Source: Roseimicrobium gellanilyticum (GTDB lineage Bacteria > Verrucomicrobiota > Verrucomicrobiia > Verrucomicrobiales > Verrucomicrobiaceae). Taken from it: 64,000 nt of DNA. The translations under genes and the position numbers were made by a program. The stretch spans positions 310,001 through 374,000 of the forward strand of contig NZ_QNRR01000007.1 of assembly GCF_003315205.1 (NCBI RefSeq). The letters are read 5' to 3'. Positions 25,851 through 33,761 of this stretch are shown piece by piece (position 1 is the stretch's first letter; every line of letters starts with the position of its first letter). Under the pieces are notes generated by a model that was given only the letters and a program-made list of their open reading frames with translations, was not told the origin of the DNA and did not search any database.

Positions 25851-26945
25851 TCATTCCTGATGCGGCCTTTCTTTACTCGATGCTTCGCTCTTGCCGCTCC
25901 GCGACTGGTCCAACTGCCTTCGAGCCGCTTTGGCCGCTTTGAAGCCCACAAGCTTCTTGCGGGTTTCGTCCCACAAACGAAAGGTGAGCGACTTCATGCT
26001 TCTGCCCAAGGTCAAGGGCTTGACGGCTTGAAAGAGGGGCTCGGCTTTGTGGGCTTTTTCGAGTCTGTAATTTGGTATGCGGGGACTCAGGTGATGAATA
26101 TGGTGAAACCCAATGTTTCCCGAGAACCACTGGAGGATTTTTGGCAGCTTGTAGAAGGAACTGCCATGGAGAGCGGCTTCCGCGAAATCCCACTCCGGAT
26201 GACGCTCCCAGTAGACATCTTCAAACTGATGTTGGACGTAAAAGAGCCACACCCCCGCAGTGCTGGCCACCAGTAGAACAATGAATTGAATGATGAGATA
26301 TGCCTTGATGCCAAAGGTCCAGGCAAGCAGGCAGGCCAGCATGACGATGCCGAGATTGGTGACATGCACCCAGCACCGTTCGCGTTCCTTTGCGTCCCGG
26401 GCTGGAAGTCGATGCAGAATAAGGAACAAAGTCAGCGGAGCCACGACAAAGAGAATGACGGGACTGCGGGAGAGCCGGTAGGAGAAGCGCTTCCATCGGG
26501 ACGCTTCAAGGTATTCATGCACCGTCAGAGTCCAAACATCTCCCATGCCCCTTCGGTCCAGATTACCAGCGCTCGCATGATGAATGGAGTGTTCCCACTT
26601 CCAGTGGTGATAGGGTGTGAAAGTGAGTACCCCAGCGATGAATCCCACGACCTCATTGGCCCGTCGAGATTTGAAGAACGAGCCATGCGTGCAGTCATGG
26701 AAGATGACAAAAATCCGCACGAGGAACGCGCCTGCAAGGACCGCCAGCGGAACCACCAGCCACCAGGAAATTCCAAGCAAAAGATACATGAACACCCACA
26801 GAGCAACGTACGGCACCAGTGTGTTCGTGAGCTGCCAGACGCTTCCTGAAACCGTCGGATCCTGGTATTTGCGTACAACGTCCTTCCACTCCTCCAGCTC
26901 TGGAGCAGTTGGCACTTCTCCATGCGATGTCTCTGAGGGCTCCAT
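25851..26945 (-). CDS. Membrane fatty acid desaturase
   Basis: 364 residues from ATG 26945. Di-iron acyl-lipid desaturase of the delta-12/omega-3 type: histidine boxes HDCTHGSFF, HHWKWEHSIHHA and, near the C-terminus, GFHHIHHLSPRIPNY. Four or more transmembrane helices (LTNTLVPYVALWVFMYLLLG, WWLVVPLAVLAGAFLVRIFV, PVILFVVAPLTLFLIL, YLIIQFIVLLVASTAGVWLF). Introduces a double bond into membrane lipid acyl chains, usually in response to cold. Stands alone, divergent from the zinc-peptidase gene; electron donor not nearby. The basic, Gln/Ser-rich tail after residue 330 is ordinary for the family. Confidence 0.92.
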   Translation of the reverse strand: MEPSETSHGEVPTAPELEEWKDVVRKYQDPTVSGSVWQLTNTLVPYVALWVFMYLLLGISWWLVVPLAVLAGAFLVRIFVIFHDCTHGSFFKSRRANEVVGFIAGVLTFTPYHHWKWEHSIHHASAGNLDRRGMGDVWTLTVHEYLEASRWKRFSYRLSRSPVILFVVAPLTLFLILHRLPARDAKERERCWVHVTNLGIVMLACLLAWTFGIKAYLIIQFIVLLVASTAGVWLFYVQHQFEDVYWERHPEWDFAEAALHGSSFYKLPKILQWFSGNIGFHHIHHLSPRIPNYRLEKAHKAEPLFQAVKPLTLGRSMKSLTFRLWDETRKKLVGFKAAKAARRQLDQSRSGKSEASSKERPHQE

Positions 26946-27075
26946 ACGCATTAAATCAGGTTCCGGGGCATCTTGAAAGTCGGCGCCAACGAAAGATCCT
27001 CAATTATACTTCGCGTTCAGCGTGGTCAGTGGCGGTGCTAGTCCCTCAGCCCCCAGTCCCCCAGTCCAGTCTCCG

Positions 27076-28140
27076 ATGCAACGATTCATTTGTAATTGTG
27101 GAAATGTTCTATTCTTTGGCAGCGCACGTTGCCTGAGTTGCGCGGCAGAGGTGGGGTTCGATCCTCAAAACGGGAGGATGATGCATTTGTCTGCGACGCG
27201 GGGATTGAAACTTTGCGAAAACGGTACGCGATATGGAGTTTGCAACTGGTTGGTGGGCGCAGACTCCGGCAACAGCCTTTGTCTTGCCTGTCGCATGAAT
27301 CAATTGGTGCCGGATCTAAGCTGGGATCGGAACAGGTTTCTTTGGGGACGAATGGAGACAGCAAAGCGAAGGCTCATCTATACCTTACTGGGGTTGGGCA
27401 TTCCGCTGCCTTCGAAGTCCGAAGAGCCGCAAACAGGTCTTTCGTTTGAGATTGTGAGTACGGTGTTGAACCCTTCCGTGACCACAGGCCACTTGAATGG
27501 CGTCATCACCGTGAATCTTGAGGAGGCAGATGATACCTACCGCCAAATAAACCGCCAACAACTAGGCGAGAACAGTCGCACGTTGCTTGGTCACTTCCGG
27601 CATGAAAGCGCACACTACCTCTGGGGCCGCTTTTTATCCAGCCTGGACTGGGGTGATCCGGGTCGAGTGGCCTTTCGCGAGAGGTTTGGCAATGAATGGC
27701 TGGACTATGGAGTCGCCCTAGGCAGCCACTATCGCCTCGGAGCGCCAAGAGGCTGGGAGCAAAGATTCATCAGCGCCTATGCCGCATCACATCCATGGGA
27801 GGACTGGGCGGAAACATGGGCGCACTACTTGCAGATGATTGATGGGTTGGAGACCTGCGAGGCCATGGGCATTCAGGTCAAAAATCTCAACTTGCCACTG
27901 GTCGTGACACCCTCCGAGGCCGGCTTTCTCCCCGGTTGCCTCCCACAGTCTCCCAGCGATGACGATGCTTTCCTGGCGATGCTGCAGCGTTGGACGTGCC
28001 TCTCGAGGGCGCTCAACGAAATCGCGAGCAGTTCAGGCGAGCCAATTCTTTATCCGTTTGTCGTTTCAACCACCGTCGCACAGAAACTGCGGCTGGCCCA
28101 CTTTTTTGCCGTCTTATGGGGAACACGCACTAGGCTCTGA
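27076..28140 (+). CDS. Putative zinc-binding metallopeptidase
   Basis: 354 residues from ATG 27076 (MQRFICNCGNVLFFGS). N-terminal four-cysteine ribbon (CNCGN and CLSCAAEVG, with CNWLVGA and CLACRMN beyond) and a catalytic HESAH in GHFRHESAHYLWGRF, followed by a downstream acidic motif WEDWAETWAHYL. This is the layout of the zinc-ribbon plus putative peptidase family (formerly DUF2248) found widely in soil and aquatic bacteria. Cytoplasmic, substrate unknown. Last gene of the cargo block: after it the island's plasmid-like genes begin. Confidence 0.85.
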   Translation: MQRFICNCGNVLFFGSARCLSCAAEVGFDPQNGRMMHLSATRGLKLCENGTRYGVCNWLVGADSGNSLCLACRMNQLVPDLSWDRNRFLWGRMETAKRRLIYTLLGLGIPLPSKSEEPQTGLSFEIVSTVLNPSVTTGHLNGVITVNLEEADDTYRQINRQQLGENSRTLLGHFRHESAHYLWGRFLSSLDWGDPGRVAFRERFGNEWLDYGVALGSHYRLGAPRGWEQRFISAYAASHPWEDWAETWAHYLQMIDGLETCEAMGIQVKNLNLPLVVTPSEAGFLPGCLPQSPSDDDAFLAMLQRWTCLSRALNEIASSSGEPILYPFVVSTTVAQKLRLAHFFAVLWGTRTRL

Positions 28141-28217
28141 CCGAACAGCTAAAAAAGGGTTCCCCTGAAAGCTGAAACCTCAAAGGTCGAAGCAAACAGG
28201 AGTTCCCTTCCCTCGAA

Positions 28218-28979
28218 TCAATTCAATCCCACGTGAACATCCAACAGTCCATGGAGGGCTTCCGTCCTTTTCGGTAACTCTGCGAGACTGCCGTCTTTGA
28301 GACTTTCGGTGAAGGAATTGAACAGCGACCACACATTCCTCTCCTCAAAAACGGAATGCCTGGGTTTCCGCCACTCATGCAGCACAGATGGAATCAGGCG
28401 GTTGCTGCACACGCCGACATCAGTAGCCCGAATGACAAGGTCGTGGGCTTGGATGTCGTCGAGGTCAGCTTTCTTGTAGGCGGCGATGCGTTTGTCCTGG
28501 TGATGCCACTTCTCCATCAATTGGCCAATGGCTCTACCGGTGATGAAGGGCAGGTCACGAACGATGTGGCGGGTGTGTTTCCGGGCGAACTTCACATCTC
28601 CACCAAAGGAGAGATTGTCGCAGACGAACACTGAGGCGCCGGCAACAAGACCAGCTGGGAAGGTCTTGTCGTGGCTATTCCTGAGACCGAGAACCCAGGT
28701 GTAGTCGTCTGAGGCTTGTTTGCCCTGCACCTCCATCAGACCAAAGTACCTGCTTCCATTGTGGCTGAGGCTGTGAGCGACAGCGCCAATGGTGAGGTTG
28801 GTCTTGGAGAGGGTGTCCTGGACTTCGTTGATGAGGTTGAGGTGGGGAATTGGTTGCCAGGTCTCAGTTGGTCTCGGGGTTCTGACCCGTTTGACTTCAT
28901 CGAGGCTGGCTTCTCGACCACCACAATGCAGGATGAGATTGCACTTGGGTCTTTTGAGGGGTGTTTCTTGTTGGTACAT
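28218..28979 (-). CDS. DUF932 protein, plasmid/phage type
   Basis: 253 residues. Matches the DUF932 group of mobile-element proteins: VFVCDNLSFGGDVKFARKHT, DLPFITGRAIGQLMEKWHHQ, AHDLVIRATDVGVCSNRLIP and VWSLFNSFTESLKDG. Common on plasmids and integrative elements; molecular role not established. It is transcribed divergently from a small zinc-finger gene and has a terminator-like hairpin in its leader, 30 bases before the ATG. Confidence 0.82.
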   Translation of the reverse strand: MYQQETPLKRPKCNLILHCGGREASLDEVKRVRTPRPTETWQPIPHLNLINEVQDTLSKTNLTIGAVAHSLSHNGSRYFGLMEVQGKQASDDYTWVLGLRNSHDKTFPAGLVAGASVFVCDNLSFGGDVKFARKHTRHIVRDLPFITGRAIGQLMEKWHHQDKRIAAYKKADLDDIQAHDLVIRATDVGVCSNRLIPSVLHEWRKPRHSVFEERNVWSLFNSFTESLKDGSLAELPKRTEALHGLLDVHVGLN

Positions 28980-29008
28980 GGGCGTATGGGGTTGGAGTTT
29001 TGGGCATG

Positions 29009-29040
29009 AAAAAACCCATGGCCTTTGAGGCGCATGGGTT
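29009..29040 (-). terminator. Leader hairpin with U-tract before the DUF932 gene
   Basis: On the minus strand AACCCATG pairs with CATGGGTT (GCGCCTCAAAGGC between) and is followed by TTTTTTC, an intrinsic-terminator shape. No minus-strand gene lies upstream, since the neighbour is divergent, so it sits inside the DUF932 leader and could act as an attenuator. The same ACCCATG/CATGGGT stem recurs before the beta-clamp gene. Confidence 0.6.
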
Positions 29041-29144
29041 GGGTGAGGGAGGGCTTGGAAGTTGCCTCGGGAAACGCGTTGATTATGAGATGGTTAACCG
29101 GTGATAGAGAGGGAAATGTCGACGGTGTTGAATATTAACTTTTT

Positions 29145-29156
29145 CATGCTAGCATG
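29145..29156. promoter_or_regulatory. Palindrome between divergent genes, candidate operator
   Basis: A perfect 12-bp palindrome CATGCTAGCATG lies 20 bp before the zinc-finger gene start, in the spacer shared with the DUF932 gene. It could be a repressor site covering both promoters. No regulator is assigned. Confidence 0.35.
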
Positions 29157-29176
29157 CCGGAGGGAGGCAAAAAGTG

Positions 29177-29473
29177 ATGAGACGCAAGAGGAACGATAAG
29201 TCAGGCTGCACGAGGTGTTGTAGTGCAGCGGCGCCTGGCAAGCTAATGTGCGAGAGGCATACCAGACTTCGTCATGAGGAATCAAAGAGGCGCTACGGAA
29301 AGCGGATGGCCCCAGAGAACAGGCGACTTTGTACGCAATGCGGGAAGAGACCGCGGTATTCTGAACGAAAGCGTTGTTTGGATTGTTTGGTGTACCATCA
29401 GGAGGATATGAAGACGCGTCGAAGGTCTCCCAAGGTAGGCTCAGCGCAGATGGAATTGACACTGCCGAGTTGA
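29177..29473 (+). CDS. Small Cys-rich, basic protein (zinc-finger-like)
   Basis: 98 residues from ATG 29177, with AGGGAGG 9 bases upstream. Two Cys clusters: CTRCCSAAAPGKLMCERH and CTQCGKRPRYSERKRCLDC, separated by a strongly basic helix (RLRHEESKRRYGKR). The pattern suits two zinc-binding knuckles and nucleic-acid binding; similar small proteins accompany plasmid and phage genes. A TCGGAC-type motif follows the stop by 8 bp. Confidence 0.65.
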   Translation: MRRKRNDKSGCTRCCSAAAPGKLMCERHTRLRHEESKRRYGKRMAPENRRLCTQCGKRPRYSERKRCLDCLVYHQEDMKTRRRSPKVGSAQMELTLPS

Positions 29474-29480
29474 CACTAGG

Positions 29481-29499
29481 TCTCGGACATTTCGGACGT
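29481..29499. repeat. TCGGAC-N3-TCGGAC motif (isolated copy)
   Basis: TCTCGGACATTTCGGACGT, just after the zinc-finger gene stop. No B core (TGCAAAATTCTACACA) nearby. Confidence 0.6.
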
Positions 29500-29817
29500 C
29501 ATTTACCAAGTGCCCTACTCATTGACTTCAGCCGCCGTGGGTAGTGGGATCCTTCTTGAGTCACGATGATGCGATAGGAGGGCGAGATGACCGCTTCTGT
29601 AGCTTAGTTGCACTCACTCGGGTGCAGCTGGCCATTCCTGATTAAGACAGAAGATCTCTGGAATGGTAAGACCCTCTTGATGCACTAGGGCATCGTCTTT
29701 CACGAGCGCATGTGGCAAGCACTTTAGAGACTCGGGTAAAGGCGTTGTTGCCCACGGGTTGAAGTAAATTGTTGCTCGTCGTTTGACGAGAGCGTGTGAC
29801 GCTATCCCATTGAAAAT
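29500..29817. other. 318-bp stretch without a recognised gene
   Basis: Lies between the convergent ends of the zinc-finger gene and the PD-(D/E)XK-like gene. Only short unsupported ORFs; no tRNA or strong hairpin seen. Confidence 0.4.
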
Positions 29818-30879
29818 TCATGCACCGCTGACCCTTGTGTATTGCGGTCCACCTCGACCGAGCCACGCACCATTTGGCAGCCTCTCCGTTGTCACTGGTT
29901 CCGACTCATTGGCAATGTCTATTCTAAATGTTTCAGTTCCAAACAGAGCTTGAACTTCATCGAGCCGGTCCAGGAATGGAGTGCTAAAGTTCACAGCAAT
30001 GAGAAGAGGTTTATCAAGCTGACCGTATCTGTGGCCTTTCGAGACAATGGCTTCGCGAATCGGATCTGAATGGGTGACGAACGAGAGCGGGCGCTGAGTG
30101 ATTCCAATTAATGATTTAGATTTGCCGCGGTTCCGTTGACTTATGGGCCTGGGGCGCAAGCGAAGTTTCCAATCTTCGTGCTCCCAGAAGAAGTTGTTTG
30201 TCGCAAATTCGTCCGGATGCCTGGGAACTTTGTCAGGGTCCAAGGTATCAAGCCATTTGAGCACGGCGGAAATCAGTTTGCGCTTGCTCGGCTGGGTTTG
30301 TGGCAAGCCAGAATGTTGGATGTCGACCCAAAAGTTATCATGCCGAGCCTCGCGAATGGCGTCCAATGTGGTTTCGATCATGCGAGATTTTCCACTTAGA
30401 GTCCCGCCTTCTTCTGATGCCAAAACAGCTTCCAGGTAGAATTGAAAACCGTCTTGCCCGGTCACGAGAAAGTCCGGCCGAGCCGTAGATCCATTGGCCA
30501 GTTCCGGATGCGGTTGCAAATCGTAACCGAGTTTTTTGAGAATGGAGTAGACCAGCAATTCAAAAACCGCGGAGTGAAACAGTGTATCGTCACCGCACCT
30601 AACTCTTGACCGAAGTTCAGGAAGAGCGTCTTGTGGATACGCTGACGCAAGTTGCTCTAACATGCACCTCACAGTATCGAATTCTTGGCGCGATGAGCGA
30701 TTCAAGAATACAAATTCACTTTCGCCGCTGAGCTTAGGCGATGAATTTTGTCTGAGAGTCTGGTCGAAGAGCATTGTGTAATCGCGCCGTTGAGATTGAA
30801 GAGCACTGTTGCTTCGCAGCGAATTGAGGAGCTTGTAGCCGACTCTTGTAGGATGCTGCAACCTTGCTCTCGTACGCAT
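29818..30879 (-). CDS. Hypothetical protein with PD-(D/E)XK-like core
   Basis: 353 residues from ATG 30879 (MRTRARLQHPTRVGYKLLNS). An upstream start at 30975 would put a TCGGAC-type repeat inside the coding part, so it is disfavoured. Central motif: FHSAVFELLVYSILKKLGYD, then STARPDFLVTGQDGFQFYLEAV, with Glu (helix), Asp (PDF) and Glu (YLEA) spaced as in restriction-endonuclease-like folds; the usual Lys after the last acid is not obvious (EAVLAS). Family not recognised. Base composition is lower in GC than the cargo block. A nuclease or nuclease-derived role is a guess from the fold signature. Confidence 0.55.
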   Translation of the reverse strand: MRTRARLQHPTRVGYKLLNSLRSNSALQSQRRDYTMLFDQTLRQNSSPKLSGESEFVFLNRSSRQEFDTVRCMLEQLASAYPQDALPELRSRVRCGDDTLFHSAVFELLVYSILKKLGYDLQPHPELANGSTARPDFLVTGQDGFQFYLEAVLASEEGGTLSGKSRMIETTLDAIREARHDNFWVDIQHSGLPQTQPSKRKLISAVLKWLDTLDPDKVPRHPDEFATNNFFWEHEDWKLRLRPRPISQRNRGKSKSLIGITQRPLSFVTHSDPIREAIVSKGHRYGQLDKPLLIAVNFSTPFLDRLDEVQALFGTETFRIDIANESEPVTTERLPNGAWLGRGGPQYTRVSGA

Positions 30880-30890
30880 TTTGTAAAGCA

Positions 30891-30907
30891 CGTCCGAACC
30901 GTCCGAG
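30891..30907. repeat. TCGGAC-N3-TCGGAC motif before a gene start
   Basis: CGTCCGAACCGTCCGAG on the plus strand, 11 bp upstream of the ATG at 30879 of the minus-strand gene. This is one of the few copies placed at a 5' end. Confidence 0.6.
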
Positions 30908-30971
30908 AGAAAGGCTGACCCCTGTGAGGATACAGCCCTTCTCTTTTTTGGTATCTGGGGGGAGGTGTGAA

Positions 30972-32438
30972 TCAAATGCGCATCGATTGGAGACCGCGGT
31001 GATGCTGCCTGAGGGTTTGCATCTCCTTAGTCCCGGATTTCTGGGAGCGTTGGATGTTGCGCAGCTTGGTGCCCAGGTCCCGGAGCTTCTCATTGGACTG
31101 GAGATGACAGACTCGAATCTCATCTACGACTGTGATGGCCTGTTCGATGAGAGTAGCTGCCGGTGTTAGTTCTGAAGGCTGTTGTTCTGGCTGGTGATTG
31201 TTTGGCATGGGTTGATGTTTCCTTTCTGGTGGTGTTGGAGATGGTGAGAATGCAGGTATTGGCGTTTCCCTGGGTGATGGCGCCGGAGCCTTGGGTTGTG
31301 ATGAAGCTGGCCCATCAGGTCTCACCGGCATCACAATGATTTGTCTTCCGCCGAGGTAGAACCTGAGCGGGGAGAGTTCACCAATGATACCGATGGTGCT
31401 GAGGCCGAACTGCAGCGCCTTGAGGAGGAGCCGGCGATCCACGAAGATGGTTACCGGCTTTCCTTCGGCTTTGCAGTGGGGCAGGGGAACATGAGTCCAG
31501 GGAGCTTCCGCAGTACTTTTGTAGACCAGCCTGCATTGCATCCCCTGGTACTCAATGCCAAGGGTGTGGTACTGCTCATCGTGGTTGGGCATCCGTTCGA
31601 TGAGCTGAATCACGGCATCGAGCTTGTCGGGATCCAAGGTGAGGATGGTCTTGGCTTCTCGTGGGTTCGGAATGACCTGCCGCCAGTTCGGGTAGTTGCC
31701 TTCGATGAGTCTCGTGATGAATCTCCATCTTCTGCTACTGATCTGGAGAAGTTGGTTTTTGCCGTCCGAAGCGTCCGAGAGTTTCATTTGCCATGCACCG
31801 TCCAGATTGAAGTCTTTCCACCCCAGGAACTTGTGTTTCGGGATGATGATGGACTTTTGGAAGGGTAGGTTGAAGGAGTTGCTGCTGAACAAATGCCTGC
31901 CATCCGTGCCCACGAGGTAATGAGCTTTGGGCTGGCTGACATCGATGCAGGCGCCATTGAGGACATACCTGCTTTCGTCGGTGCTGGAACAGGCCATTGC
32001 TTCATGGAGGGCCAGACGGAAGGATTCATTTACCGGTACAGGGTTTGCCTGAATCCTGGGGATAGCAGGGAACTCCTGAAGCGGGAATGACTGTACCTTG
32101 GTTTCTCCGAGCTGGTCACCGAGGTTGAAGCGCAAAATGACGTCTTCCTTGGCGCTGGACTCAAGATGGATGCTGTCTCCTTTGTTACTGGACTTGGTGA
32201 GCTTGGAAAGTTCTTCGAATGTAATCAACAGGGATAGAGGTTCTCCTTTAGTGGGCTGTTCTAGGCGCACGGTCACGAACCGGTCGAGGTCAGTAGCCGT
32301 GAGACAGATCCAGCCATCAGGAGTTCTCTCGATCTTGAGGGTCTTGATGACGGGGAGGGTGGATTTATTGACGATGATTTTGCCCAATCCAGCGAGAGCC
32401 GGTTTGAGCTCTGAGACGGGCAGGGTAATGGGATGCAT
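30972..32438 (-). CDS. dnaN: DNA polymerase III beta-clamp homologue (element-encoded)
   Basis: 488 residues from ATG 32438, with AAGGAA before it. Residues 1-375 are a three-domain sliding clamp: LPVSELKPALAGLGKIIVNK, TLPVIKTLKIERTPDG, the middle domain with YVLNGACIDVSQPKAHYLVG then TDGRHLFSS, and RRWRFITRLIEGNYPNWRQV. The C-terminal 110 residues are not clamp: a Pro/Ser-rich linker (PAPSPRETPIPAFSPSPTPP), then a helical end. Chromosomal clamps end at about 365-380 residues, so the tail is unusual. Clamps on mobile elements may load the element's own replication factors. A terminator-like hairpin precedes the start by 34 bases. Confidence 0.85.
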   Translation of the reverse strand: MHPITLPVSELKPALAGLGKIIVNKSTLPVIKTLKIERTPDGWICLTATDLDRFVTVRLEQPTKGEPLSLLITFEELSKLTKSSNKGDSIHLESSAKEDVILRFNLGDQLGETKVQSFPLQEFPAIPRIQANPVPVNESFRLALHEAMACSSTDESRYVLNGACIDVSQPKAHYLVGTDGRHLFSSNSFNLPFQKSIIIPKHKFLGWKDFNLDGAWQMKLSDASDGKNQLLQISSRRWRFITRLIEGNYPNWRQVIPNPREAKTILTLDPDKLDAVIQLIERMPNHDEQYHTLGIEYQGMQCRLVYKSTAEAPWTHVPLPHCKAEGKPVTIFVDRRLLLKALQFGLSTIGIIGELSPLRFYLGGRQIIVMPVRPDGPASSQPKAPAPSPRETPIPAFSPSPTPPERKHQPMPNNHQPEQQPSELTPAATLIEQAITVVDEIRVCHLQSNEKLRDLGTKLRNIQRSQKSGTKEMQTLRQHHRGLQSMRI

Positions 32439-32471
32439 GGGGTGGGGTTCCTTTCTGTTCGGGGTGAAAAT

Positions 32472-32506
32472 GAAAAACCCATGCTTCCGCAGAGGGAGGC
32501 ATGGGT
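32472..32506 (-). terminator. Leader hairpin with U-tract before the beta-clamp gene
   Basis: Minus strand: ACCCATGCCTCC pairs with GGAAGCATGGGT (one mismatch) and is followed by TTTTTC. No minus-strand gene lies upstream because the next gene is divergent, so it is in the clamp leader, 34 bases before the ATG. The stem is nearly the same as at 29009-29040, suggesting shared control of the two genes. Confidence 0.6.
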
Positions 32507-32627
32507 CGGAATTCAGGGGGCGAAAGGCAGCATCACGGGATGCAAGACCCCGGTTTGTCAGTTCAAACGCCAAAAAACTGTTGCAGCCACTAGCAAAGTC
32601 TTTTTAGCTTCAAGCTGAGGAAATAAT

Positions 32628-33713
32628 ATGCTCGATGAGTTTGTAGCAAAGAAGCCGAGGGAGAGTGCAGGAACGCGCTCGTCCAATCGGTTCGACTACC
32701 AACTTAGTTGGGCATTTTGTCTACTGCTGAACATGGAGAAATCAGGTCGTGACTATCTCCTTGTTTTGGACTATCACGACGACGTGGTGGTGTTTGACTC
32801 GGAAACTGCTCCGTCCAAAGCAGACTTTTACCAAGTGAAGACTGACACTCGGAATCGCTGGACGCTAACAAGACTTCTCGAGAAGGCAGGAGATTCTACA
32901 CATTCAATTTTAGGAAAACTTTACGGCCATCGGTTGGAGTTTGCTCAAAAGGCAAGCACGCTGAATTTTGTATCCAACCAGCTCTTTAGCTTAAAGACGC
33001 TTAAGTCTCCTGACCGCGCGAGCGATGTCGAACTGTGCACCTTGGCGGAACTCTGTGCCGATTCCCTCCTTGAAATTAAGCATCAACTTAAAGCCGAGCA
33101 TGCACTGTCAGAAGACCCTGTCATAGGGTTGGAAGTAATTCTGAAAAGGGAGGAAATAATCGCTGCAGGACACAAATTGTATGCTGAAGGCGCCCTGTCT
33201 CGCTTCCTGTCCGAACAGTATGGGAACAAACCGTACTCTGTCTCGCACGCTTTCACGGCACTTATAGACCTCCTGCGCAGGAGATCTCATTGCGAGGATG
33301 AACTTACTTCTGTGCAAGATTTGAAACTGAAAAAGTCGGTGGGGCGGGCCGAGTTCCGAGCATTGATTGAAAAAGTTGGTCAATCTGCCTCATCGGAGAC
33401 TTGGCGAACAATGGAGGCGTTGTTGATCCAAGGCGGAACAAATATGCTTAAGCTCAGTCGTTACAAGAACGCTTGGAACACCCGTGAAGTTGAATTGCTA
33501 GATCCATCGAATTTGGTTGTGCAATCAACACAGCGTGAGATAGAGCGCGTCGTTGAAAGAGTAATCGAAGCGGCGCCCGATGCCTCAATAGTTGATTGGT
33601 TGAACGAGGCGAACACACAATGCTTGCCCGTGCTAGAGCGGCTTGGCGTGCCTCTTGGCGACGACCAAATGACCGGCGCGATTTTATCGTCAATAAGCAC
33701 AGAATTCCAGTGA
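32628..33713 (+). CDS. DUF4297 nuclease, Lamassu-type effector (LmuA-like)
   Basis: 361 residues. The N-terminal 75 residues fit DUF4297/Cap4-type dsDNA endonuclease: GTRSSNRFDYQLSWAFCLLL, then an Asp and KADFYQVKTDTR (QVKT at 69-72), the PD-(D/E)XK core. The remaining 280 residues are helical, probably joining it to its partner. The SMC-like ATPase gene follows by 48 bp. In Lamassu systems the SMC-type ATPase senses invading DNA and releases the nuclease effector, which destroys DNA and stops phage or plasmid spread. GC content is clearly lower than in the chromosomal flanks, a sign of transfer. It could also be an ABC-3C-type effector. Confidence 0.75.
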   Translation: MLDEFVAKKPRESAGTRSSNRFDYQLSWAFCLLLNMEKSGRDYLLVLDYHDDVVVFDSETAPSKADFYQVKTDTRNRWTLTRLLEKAGDSTHSILGKLYGHRLEFAQKASTLNFVSNQLFSLKTLKSPDRASDVELCTLAELCADSLLEIKHQLKAEHALSEDPVIGLEVILKREEIIAAGHKLYAEGALSRFLSEQYGNKPYSVSHAFTALIDLLRRRSHCEDELTSVQDLKLKKSVGRAEFRALIEKVGQSASSETWRTMEALLIQGGTNMLKLSRYKNAWNTREVELLDPSNLVVQSTQREIERVVERVIEAAPDASIVDWLNEANTQCLPVLERLGVPLGDDQMTGAILSSISTEFQ

Positions 33714-33761
33714 AGGCACGTTCATTTCGAATCTTAGTCCGAAACCTTCGGAAGCACAAAC

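Noticed and set aside
31763-31780. TCGGAC-type motif inside the beta-clamp gene
   Set aside because: It encodes SDASDG in the clamp reading frame; a chance match cannot be excluded, so it is not counted among the eleven intergenic copies.
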